DNA of 64,000 nucleotides from Mermis nigrescens (lineage: Eukaryota > Nematoda > Enoplea > Mermithida > Mermithidae): positions 1-64,000 of the forward strand of contig JAVLUZ010000746.1 in assembly GCA_036768485.1 (NCBI GenBank), written 5' to 3'. Positions 40,264 through 51,100 of the stretch are shown here, in pieces (positions within the stretch are counted from its first letter, which is position 1; each line of letters begins with the position of its first letter). Under the pieces are notes generated by a model. The model was given only the letters and a program-made list of their open reading frames with translations. It ran no database searches and had not been told where the DNA came from. A program made the translations under genes and the position numbers.

Positions 40264-42690
40264 CAGATTCGTAATTTAGAACCCAGTCGACAACATTGCT
40301 AAAAAATTGGCCCTCCGACAAATAGTCAGACTATGCATTATGAGTTGAGCTTACCATCAGACTTTACACACTAATCACTAATCAATCTGGTGGATTGAAA
40401 ATTAGTAACTTGAGCAAATTCATAACAATCACATTACACATCAGAGTTTTGCTAATTATCCATATCTGTACTGTAAAAAAACCGCACCTACTCAAAATGA
40501 GTATGTGCCGATTGTTGCTGTGACGGCAGAAATCAAAATTCACACTAACAGTGTAATGATAAACATTATAGTAATGCAATTTCTTTTTAAAATAGTGGCC
40601 AAGTATATTATAGCTGAAATCGCTATAGATTTGAGTTAGAAAAACCTTTGACTAACCCATTTTGATTCTAGCAAAAGATACCGTAATGCAACAACAATTT
40701 CTTAGTGCTATCAAGAGTAGCGACAGCTTCGGTAAGAGTATGTAAGTTTTGACTAAAAGCTGACGGTCAGACTTTACACCTTTTCAGGAATTAATTTGAT
40801 GAAATATGCGTAAAATTAGCTTTATTGAGCGCATCCTATATGTGTGCAGTAATGCAACAGTCAATTTCATAAAGTTCTAGAGTGGCCATGCCTGTCAGTA
40901 CTGTACAATAGTAGAAACACTTGAATTCTTTAGTCAGCATTTCTGCATGAAATATGCTTTAAAAGCTCAGAATCCTATGGCACTAATGCAAAGACAACAT
41001 TCAAAAGTGTTGCAAAGTGCACGCCTGAAGGCTTTATAAATAAATTCTATACTAAAATACGGCGCCGATTTAATGAGAGAAATCTGACTTTGGTAGAATG
41101 ATGCTAAAATTTAATGTATTAGAAGTCCTAAATACTGTGCTATCTAGCGTGCAACAGATAGTCATAAAATGCATTATGAGTTAAGCGTGACCAATCAGTT
41201 ATGTATGTAGACAATCTCAATGAATCAATCCGGCGCAGCTGAAGATGCCGGATGTTTTTTGATCGCAGTTATTGATGCAATCATGCATTAAAAAGCTGAA
41301 AAGTCATAATTGGCCACTAAGTGCAAAGTACAACTTTATAGCGTTTAGAGTACGCGCCTAAAAGCTATGAGTAGGCAGATTTTGCAGATTTCAAAATACG
41401 GCGCGAAGCGTTAAAACTTTATGAACAAATATTTAAGTATTGAAATATGCTTTTTAATAATCTTTAACAATCCTTCTATACTGTGCCACCATACCAGGGC
41501 CATGAAGGGTTGATTGGGGTACCCCCCAAAAAAACCAAAATTTCTGAAATTTATTTTAATGTTTTTTTCGTCAATTTTTTGATGCCAATGTACGACAGAT
41601 TGTCAGAGAGATGCATTATCAATTTAGCATGATTATCATACTTTACAACTTTTCGATTTCAATTTCACAGAGCTAAAAATTTAGAATCCTTTTTCAGCTA
41701 ATGCATAAGGATCACATTTGTAGTGTTCAGAGAGCACGTCCTGATAGGCCATATAAACAAGTTCTAATAAAACACGGTGCACAGCCCCGAAAATTTGTAG
41801 TCAGATTTTGTAGATTTCAAACATGCGGTGAAAAAGCTTGGAATGTCATGGACAGTGCCTATGTCAAAATCAGTGCGAAAGGCGAAAATTCTTTGTCAAG
41901 TTCTATGCAACTTCTACCTGCCAGTGCAGGCGATCTCAAAGACTTAATTACGTATTTGTGATAGAGAATATGACACTTTGAGCTGCAATCTTAATGTATC
42001 ACACGTGATGATTATTAAGCTTTAATAAAACTGCAGTAAAGATAGTTGCGGAATTTTCATAATCATGTATAAAAGTTGTTCGCCACGATTATTTCGACCT
42101 TAAAAGAAGGGAGTAAATCTGGCGCGAAGCGCCGGAAATTAGTTTCTTAAATTTTATCTCTTAATAATCGCATTTTTGCAACATTAGTTTAGTCCTTTGA
42201 TTATTTGAAGGGGACAGGGGCTATAGCCCCTAGCCTCGCTTGAATGGCCTGGCAATACGATAAATGAGTATGGCGAGATTGTGCAGGAGTTCGAAATCAA
42301 ATTTTACAATTACTGACGTATAGCAATATTAATGTATGAGAAATATCATTTTACGATTTGCGCGTAACAACTTCTATTAATGAAATGCGCCGGAAAATTG
42401 ACTAAAGACTTCCTGACTTAACTTATTTGTTTGGGGTGAGGGGGTCAATGTGACCCCACTGACTCCCACCCTTCCTCTCAGCGGGCTACGACCATCTGAT
42501 CGTATAGACTAGTAGCACGGTATGGCCGGTAACCTGGAAACCATCAGAGTTCGAGTCCTGCTGGCTAGCCAAATGTTTTTCGCAATTCAAGTCCTGAAAA
42601 TAACGTTTATTGAGCGCTCCCATAAGAGTCTTATTGCAAAGTACTGATAAGTCCTAATTGGCCATATGTGTGGTATCTATAAATAAGTAT
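40264..42690. repeat. Decayed satellite monomers at the array edge
   Basis: Recognisable but increasingly diverged pieces occur in monomer order: AGACTATGCATTATGAG near 40328, CAGACTTTACACCTTTT near 40770, GAGAAATCTGACTTTGG near 41080, GCAGATTTCAAAATACGG near 41385, and TTTGAGCTGCAATCTTAATG near 41977. A well-kept stretch at 42601-42680 contains TTTATTGAGCG and AAGTCCTAATTGGCCATATG. Foreign inserts break the units, including GGCGCGAAGCGCC at 42121-42133. The 86-codon frame at 41701-41961 is a chance product of this decay. Confidence 0.85.
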
Positions 42691-43160
42691 TTGTGGCAGA
42701 AAAACATCCCTTCTAACTTGCTAGAATAAATAAAATAATTGTTATAATCCTGGCAAAAATAAACGTTACATGTCGGTACCTCCTTATTTATTTTTGCATT
42801 TCGATCGTCTGGGGGTGGCTGCTATAAACTATTTTTCAAGAATGCCCTTCTTATTCAAGATTTTAAGTGTGTATGAATGCTAAAAATGAGTTTGAAATGG
42901 GTAGCGTGAGCCGAACCCGCGGGGTGATGTTATATTGATTAATAATTCAAGCAAGCGGTTCGGGTAAAACCCGTGTGAGTAGAATTTAGCCCACTGAAGG
43001 AAGTATTAGCAGGTTAAATAGCACGCTACAGTAATTAATTATAAATCAATTTTAATCAGTGACTAAGGTTACACAAGATTATAGCCCGAAAAGAAATTTG
43101 GTTATTATATTGTAATTAATGATTTTTTCAGAACATCCCTGAACGTTGAGTGATAAATAG
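42691..43160. other. Unique AT-rich spacer
   Basis: I see no gene or repeat that I can name between the last satellite relic and the RT relic. Confidence 0.4.
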
Positions 43161-43370
43161 AATTCGTGTGTAAGCGCAGTACGGCTTTTCCTGACTTGTT
43201 GCTGTCTCGATGGTTGAGCGAGACGAGCACATTTTCGACTACCTTGCTGCAGGACATTTATCTAACAGCAGATTATTGGCAAGTCAAAACTGACGAAATT
43301 ACACAAAAATCTGTTTCAAAAGCAAAACTATTCGTCTTTTCAGCAAACTTTTCTGTCTCGGATTAAAGCT
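43160..43370 (+). pseudogene. Decayed Gypsy-type reverse transcriptase relic
   Basis: A plus-strand frame has the pattern STFSTT, then LTADYWQVKTDE, corresponding to the FSTLDL-x-GYWQV segment of Ty3/Gypsy RT upstream of the catalytic box. About five extra residues interrupt it and homology fades on both sides. It is on the opposite strand to the two elements at the left, so it is a separate, older insertion. Confidence 0.45.
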
Positions 43371-43764
43371 ACAGTAAGTCCTCGTCAATGCATCATATTT
43401 TCTGATTTAATTTTTGATGCATATTAAAAGCCCATAGGCTTTGCCATAACGTAAAGCATTTCAGTTCATTCTACGAAAAATTTGGCGTTCAGATAAATCC
43501 GAAGACGACTTAGTGACGTGCAAGCCCAGCCCTTTTTCCAACTACGTCTTTGAACGTCTTAGTTATAAGTTCCTGAAAGTTAGAAGATAATTTCGACAAC
43601 TTCAAGACTCAGTATTGATAGCTTTAGAATTTTAATTATTTAGTGGGGATTGTTAGTCATCAGAGTGCTAAATATCATGAAGATGATCCTTTGAATAATC
43701 CCTTGAAGATGATCTGTCACTAGTCAACACCAGACATGCACGTGGGGATTCGGGGCGTCTAGAC

Positions 43765-44025
43765 CATACGTGGGCAGCAAGAAAATTCTGGGGGGTGCAA
43801 GATTTTTCAAAGGTCAAACAATGGCCTAAAAATGGTGTTATGGCGTAAAAATCACCATTTTCCGACTTTTCTCATCAAGCACTATCTATTGGCATCAAAA
43901 AATTGCGAAAAAAAATGAAAAAAATTTCAAAAATTGAATTCTGGGGGCTGTATTTTGATTTCTGGGAGGGTTATTTTGGATTCTCGGGGGGTGCATACCC
44001 CCAAATCCCCTCACGCCCAGGTGTG
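43765..44025 (+). mobile_element. Short hAT-like MITE, copy 1 (261 bp)
   Basis: It begins CATACGTGGGCAGCAAG and ends CACGCCCAGGTGTG; the termini form an imperfect inverted repeat (CATACGTGGGC versus CACACCTGGGC). It is flanked by perfect 8-bp duplications GTCTAGAC at 43757-43764 and 44026-44033. The body includes AGGTCAAACAATGGCC and a G-rich tail. Its noncoding length makes it non-autonomous; an 8-bp duplication is typical of hAT-class transposition. Confidence 0.9.
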
Positions 44026-44033
44026 GTCTAGAC

Positions 44034-45690
44034 TCTCATGAATAGGAAGATATGAAATTGTCCTAGAAAAATGAGGCAAAATTAAGGGCAAAAAGCGGAT
44101 GAAAATTTTAAATTTTTTTCCAAAAGTGCTTTCACTGGAGAAAGAACTGTATAAACACGCAGTGTTAAAGCAATTTGAGCGTTTATAGGAGTTTTTGAGG
44201 TCATTCTGGCAAAGAAAAGTTCAATTTATGACCTCCCCCAGACCGACTGAGCCCTCAGATCGGCCGTGCTGTAGATCTATGTTCACCACTACACCACTAC
44301 ACGTCTACAGCATGAGTGGGGTTCAGTGTCTATAAATTTTCAAAAATGTTTTTTTTCGGGCTGAAAAATCATTACACGTTAATGAGAATGTTTTTCCAAG
44401 CTTCCGTATGTGCCCGTTTTTTGAAGGCATAAAAACTCGAAAGATTAGCGATTGAACAAATTGAACGAATTTAGTAAAAAATGAGTTTATGGTGCTAAGC
44501 GCCGAAAAATGAACAACTAGCTAGAATATACCTAAGAACGTTTTTAAAAAATCGTACCTTTTACAATTTTTGCGGGAAAGTAAATCGGCCATTTTTCAGA
44601 ACGTTAGCAGCCATTCTCACGAACGAGCATAAGCCCTACTACATCAACTACAAGGAACAAGAGCGTTCACCACACGAAAACGGCAAAAAGGCATTATCAA
44701 GGCCAAAATCAAACGAAAATTGACATTGCTTACAAAAGTGATCAAAATCGATCAAAAAATGCGAATTGAGGTGTTAAGTAAGCGCTTTTTTAAAATTTCA
44801 ATCGATTCCTAAAGGCATCATATCAATCAAATGCTCAGCTTCTGGTCCTTCCTTGATTGGCTCAACTTACTAGCTATAAAATTCATCAATAGTAAGTACA
44901 ACATATTAGCGTAGAGTAGTAGGATTAGGTTATCTACAAAATTTGAAAACAAACCCGCTGGCCTTCTATGATTTTTGGTACATATGAGTACAGCATAATT
45001 AGAATGATCGAAAAATCGTATGTTTTGATTCTAACATCAGTTGTTGCTGCTTTCCTGGCATATACGAATTTTCCAATTCCCCCATTCCAAGAATTCTGGG
45101 CCTGCCCACTCACAGGAGTGAACACGCATGGCAGATAAAGGAACCGGAACCTATTCGTCAAATATAAACTGTTAAATGATAGCGGAAGCAAGAATGATTA
45201 TTTGAAATCTAATAATCTCAAAATCGAGCAATGTATGATAAAAATTGCTTTTATTTTCGCCAATATCGTAATGGTTCTCGAGATACATATCTGACATCAA
45301 AACTTTTGCCCCCTTCCCGGAATAAAATCCTGGATATGGGCCTGTATGTGTGTATGCATGTACGTATGTGTGTGTGTGCATGTTCGGGAGTATACAATGT
45401 GCTAACTTAAAGCGAAAACATGACTTGCTAACAATCTAGCCCGTAGTTAATAACATTCGTACGGGCATGAGTGATCACTGCACAGAACGTCCATACGCGC
45501 AATGCAGCTGTTCAAAAAGTAATCTGCAAAATGAGCTATTTTAATTCTTCTCAGAACGCCTATCTCATTGTACTAATACCTTTTATTTTTCCAAGCGATC
45601 ACGGTCGCATCGCTCTCAACACGGTTATCATATGCATCTATTTGATCTTTTGTCGAGTGATATGAACTACATATCATTAGCACTAGTAAA
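44034..45690. other. Intergenic, small repeat scraps
   Basis: No gene is supported. GGTGCTAAGCGCCGAAAAA (44491) is a copy of the recurring palindrome. Near 45330 TCCTGGATATGGGCCTG precedes a GT-rich run; TCCTGGATACGGGCCTG recurs near 60145 before CACACAC. That suggests the end of an unnamed dispersed repeat. Confidence 0.45.
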
Positions 45691-45693
45691 TAG

Positions 45694-45707
45694 TATAAAT
45701 ATAAAAG
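45694..45707 (+). promoter_or_regulatory. Probable TATA box of the micro-exon gene
   Basis: TATAAATATAAAAG lies 74 bp upstream of the proposed ATG at 45781. With the usual ~30-bp spacing, transcription would start near 45724-45735, giving a 5' leader of about 50 nt. No start-site data support this. Confidence 0.45.
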
Positions 45708-45780
45708 TTAAAATGCAGAAGGACGCATTGCACTTAGTCTATAATCTAGATCAAGTATAGCATTATAGCCAATAGCAGTC

Positions 45781-47949
45781 ATGTCGTTTATTTTGTGTCT
45801 ACTGGTCACGTTTTCCATTGGGTACGTTGACTCTTTAACTTTTCGCAAATAGCGTACATTAATAAATGCCTGATCCGCTGTTGTGGGTTATGCATTTTCC
45901 TTTCTCCGGTATGTTAATTTGTCAAAAAGTTCAAAAAGCAGTTTTCTGAATGCTATTTTATATTCAGTTATTCCAGGCTCAAGCGCTTCACATAAAACTC
46001 AAGCTATGCTTAAGCATGTTTAGGCAGCGGTTATTGCGGACCAAAGCTTCAGACCTGTTTGAATATCGATGTATTGTCGTGTAATAATCCGGAAATCACA
46101 AATTCGTTGAAGTTGCATTTACTTAAATAAATAATTATCAGGACTTGCCACTGTTACATCGATTCGGTTCCCAATACTGATGTACAATTCTATGAAAATC
46201 CGAGATAGTGGGTAGATCTAGTCATTCGTGAACTCCTTTTTTTGCATGAACGCGAATCAAGCACACAACTTGCTTACCTTCTGCATTTTGGAGACGAAAT
46301 TTTCTAACTCGGATATTCTGATACCAAATGGGAGATAGGTAAGAAGATATTAGTATTTCTAAAAGTTTCTTAGCGATATCTAAGCAGAAAAATTATAATT
46401 TTGAAATATATTTAAAATTCACTTTACATCAATGATTGTATACAGATAAATAGGCCGTTCAAAATCGCCGCATAAATTTTTTTCAATGTTTCATCGAATT
46501 TCGAAATCTGCTTAAAAATTTATTACTCGTTCTACATTCGATTTTGGCGCATTGCAATGCAAGGAAGAGCTATATGGAAAAATCAATCAATCAGCGCTAG
46601 GCGCTTAAAAATTTGCTTAAAGTTGGGTTGTTCGAAAGATTAAAAGTAAACGAAAATTATAAATCTGATGCAAAGCGCTTTGAAAACCGCTTTTCAGCCC
46701 TGAAATGATAAAATCTATAAATGTCCTCAAACATTTGATAGTATGCGATCTGTTGGCACGTAGTATGAGTAGCTCATGGCGGCAGCAATATTGGAAAGAA
46801 TCCAAGATATGTTAGAAGAGTTCGACAGCAAGCTTTGAAGAAAAACCCCAAAAAATGTGTATTTCAAAGGATGCTTAAACGCACAACTATTTTTTCGGCA
46901 TATCAAAAAATTAATAAAATGCAGCCATGTTGAAATTTCACACTCTTTTTTGTTGTGTAGTTTACTGTAGCTTGAAAAAATTAACAGGTTTTCAGAACTA
47001 AATTTATTTTTGGCTCTGTATTTATAAAACTTTGTGTATATTTCAAAATCGATTTGCTTAAAGAATTTTCGGTTTTTTCATTGTGGACTATCAAACATGC
47101 GAAGAATAGTGGACAAAAAGTGTCTGAATGAATTGAATGGACATAGAATTACTCAAAAAATATTTCACATTATATTGCTGGGCATCGTTTGGCGCACTTA
47201 TGCAATTCCAACAAAAGGTTTTGGTCCGCAAATGGCCTTAGTATGACTATCAGAAGTTGTGGTAGAGGGTTCACCACACACACCCACCTCCCCCAGTGTG
47301 CATGTGTGCTTGTGATAATACATGTATTTTCACAATTCATGGCAATTGGCCGCGCTAAGTCCTCAATGTCTTTTTAGCTATGCATATGATGGAGATAGGA
47401 TGAAATCATGTTTTTCATGCCTACAGTTTGTGATATTGTATATTTGTCACTTAATTTGGAATAATAATTGTGTATTTATTCTGTTCGCCCGACTCAAATA
47501 TTGTTTTTTTCAGCGTACAAGCCCAAGATATCAAGGTAAGCATATAAATCAGTTGAATAAAATTACATTTGCTATCATTGATTACTCATGGGATTCATTA
47601 ATAACTGAAATTAATGGCGACAATATAGTTATTATTAGTAATAATAATGTCAACAATTTTTCACTCATTGTTATTGCTCTTTTATTATTTCTGTTCATCA
47701 TTATTATTTTCCGTGGCTTGTCTACTGTCCCTAATGACTGTTATTGCTAATCCTTGTGTTGTTGTTATTACTCATATTATTAATATTATTATCATCATCA
47801 TTATTATTATTATTATTATTATTATGATTATTATTATTATTATTATTATTATCATTATTAATATCATTATTGCTATTATTATTATTATTATAATTATTAT
47901 TATTATTGTAATTATTATTATTATTAATAATTATTATTATTATTATTAC

Positions 47950-48024
<75 letters not shown>

Positions 48025-48115
48025 CATTATTATAATAATAATAATTATAATTATAATTATTATTATTTCTATTATTATTATTATTATTATTATTATTGTT
48101 ATTATTATTATTATA

Positions 48116-48165
<50 letters not shown>

Positions 48166-51100
48166 TATCTTTTCTGATATTCTACAACACCATCGATTTA
48201 AAGCATTATTGGGAATCTTTTATAGACCGAAAAACAAAGATTCCTGGAAAGTTTCCAGCAGGTAAGCGATAACCTAGTAACAGATCGGCGATTGCGTATG
48301 TATGATGTGCGGTTTTTTCAGGAGATTCATAATTATACTCAAAGGCTAGATACGATGATTGCTAAACTAGAAAAGATTGCATCGACGGATAAAAACCTCG
48401 TAAGTTCTTTTATTAAGATGGTAGCTCGAGTCGAAAAATTTTATAAAGTACCAGCTCACTCAGCAATTATAAGATTATTCTTGTGCGCGTCAACTTCCTC
48501 AATCGAATAAATAAAACAATAAGCGTTTTAGGCTTAATTTTAGAATTTAACTTCATCTGTAGTTATTGTGTCAATTAAAGTATGCTTTCCTTAAATATGA
48601 CTCTATTAGCAATGAAAAATGTTCCGATGAAACAAAATAGGACAGATGTACTTGGAATTGCGCATTATTGAAGATATAAATGGAATGACTGGGAAAAAGT
48701 CACATGCGCGCAAAAAATCAAGAGGATCTGCTAAAACCCAGACTTTTTCAAAGCAATACAAGAATAGAAGTTCGTTCTGCGGCCTATAAAAGGACGTTGC
48801 GCTTCGGTTAAATGAAAAAGCGACAAATCGATCTGTTTACTAAGCTTATGTGAATGCAAATCCGAAACAATGATGTAGCGATAGCAATATATGCAGCAAG
48901 CACACCTGGGCGTGGGGGTTTGGGGGCATGCACTCCCCAAAACCAAAATACCCCCCAGAAATCAAAATACCCCCTCCCAGAATTCAATTTTTGAAAATTT
49001 TTTTCGGTTTTTTCGCAATTTTTTGATGACAATGGATAGTGCTTGATGAGAAACGTCGAAAAATGGTGTTTTTATCGCCCTACCACCATTTTTAAGGCCA
49101 TTTTTTGACCTTCAAAAAAATCTTGCACCCCCCAGAATTTTCTTGCTGCCCATGTATGGCAGCAAGGCACTAAACATTCACAAACAGATCAGCACCGAAA
49201 AATCTGTGATACATCCAGGGTTGCCAGGTGCAGGAGAATTCTCCTGAATTCAGGAGAATCTAAAATTTTCAGGAGCAGGAGCAGGAGAATGGGCTTTTCA
49301 GGAGAAATTTCAGGAGAAATTGTAAACCTGCAGGAGAATGCAGGAGAATTTTAAAATGTCAGGAGAATTCAGGAGAATCCTGAAAATCTAGGAGAATTCA
49401 GGAGAATTTTCAAAACTTAAACAGCAAGTTATAATGATTATCATACATTAACCTTATTACTGTACTTACTGTACTTAGTTAGTTGTTTCACATTAAGAAT
49501 TTATTTCGTTCATAGTTGAGACCTACCTAAGTGTTAAGTTATAACTATATCCAAATAAGTTTCGTGCTTCCGTAGTAAATCATTCATTCATTCATTCATT
49601 TATTCACTTAATATCACGAAGTGCAGAAATACATAGCTTTACACACCGTCTAATTGTTTTTATCAGTTTCATAGACGTTTGCAAACACCGTTTTTTCCAC
49701 TTTTTGGTGTATTTGTCAACCGAAATTTTGGGAGATGGAAAAAATTTTTGGGCTTAGTTGGCATTTGTGGAAAATTTTTGTAATGTTAAAAATGCGTTTT
49801 AGAGAGTTAAAACTTCAAAAATTTTTCGGCGCTTCGCGCCGAATTGATTTAATTCTTACTTATTATTAATCTTTGAGCCGCGCCGCGCCAAACGCAGCAT
49901 TTTTATCGACAATCTGGTCTGGAACTTCACTACGATTGAAAATCCTTATCTTCTGCACGGATTCAGTTAGTTTTTGTAATGTAAAAATGCGTTTTAGAGG
50001 AGCGAAACTTCAAAAATTTTTCGACGCTTCGCGCTGAATTGATTTGATTCTTACTTGTTATTAATATTTAAGCCGCGTCGCGTCAATTGCAGCATTTTTA
50101 TTGACAATTTGATCTAGAACTTTACTACGATTGAAATTTATTATCATTCTGCACGGATTCGGTTAGTTTTTGTAATGCAAAAATGCGTTGTAGAGCAGTG
50201 AAACTACAAAAATTTTTCGGCGCTTTGCGCCGAATTGATTTAATTCTTACTTATTATTAATGTTTAAGCCGCGCGGCGCCAATAGCAGCATTTTTATTGA
50301 TAATCTGGTCCTAGAACTCCATTACGATTGAAAATCCTTACCTTCTACACAGTTTTTGTAATGCAAAAATGATTTAGAGAGCTAAAATTTCAAAATTTTC
50401 TGGCGCTTCGCGCCATTTGATAAATTATAGTTTTAATAATCAAAAACGACTTCAGAATTCGCTAAAATGCTCTACTGAAGGAAGGAAATTCAAGTTTTAA
50501 CATAAATAACGTATACTGATCGTGATATTTCTTGTAGAGCGCGAAATTTTTATACAAAAAGTGCATCAAACACCGCTATTACAGATGTACATAAAATTTT
50601 CTACTTAAAAAACACTGATTTTCCAACACAGGCGCTCTATTTTTAACGTTTTTAGACCTCCCAAAAAAACGTGGAAAAAGGTTGGAAAAAGTGGAAAAAA
50701 ATTTTGGTTTGGTCTATAATGTCAACCAAGTCGCTGGGGAAAAAACGGTGTTTGCAAAGCGCCTATAAACATTTTTTTGATATATTTCAAAACGTAAGGA
50801 TTTGCTTGCTACTGAAGTACATACAATTACTAATGAAGTGTTATTTATTTTTTCAAAAGACATTGCAAACAGGGCTCTTTTCAGAAATTTTTGATGATGT
50901 AAGTGCAACTGAAAATTGGCGGTCACTGTTTTAAGCACAGAAACTGTTTTTTCGAATAATGTGTATTGTAAACAATGCGACCTCTTTAGCTTAGGCCCTT
51001 GAGCAGTATATGTAAAATTATCTGTTCTCTGTTCAGGATAGCCGATTAGTGCCTTTGTATAATATATTAGTGTAGATACACATGTTATAATTTAAATTTC

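Noticed and set aside
42480..42575. tRNA-like sequence with GTTCGAGTCC and a GGCTA/TAGCC end match
   Set aside because: The T-arm does not pair and the length is wrong for a cloverleaf. At most it is a relic of a tRNA-derived SINE.
44270..44330. Pol III A-box-like TGGTGTAGTGG on the minus strand
   Set aside because: No matching B box and no cloverleaf fold.
46290..46338. Possible micro-exon on either strand (GTAAGA donor on plus; good acceptor and GTAAGC donor on minus)
   Set aside because: On plus it brings a stop in the phase left by exon 1. On minus no partner exon was found.
47647..48177. Long frames of Ile, Tyr or Asn on both strands
   Set aside because: They are readings of the ATT microsatellite.
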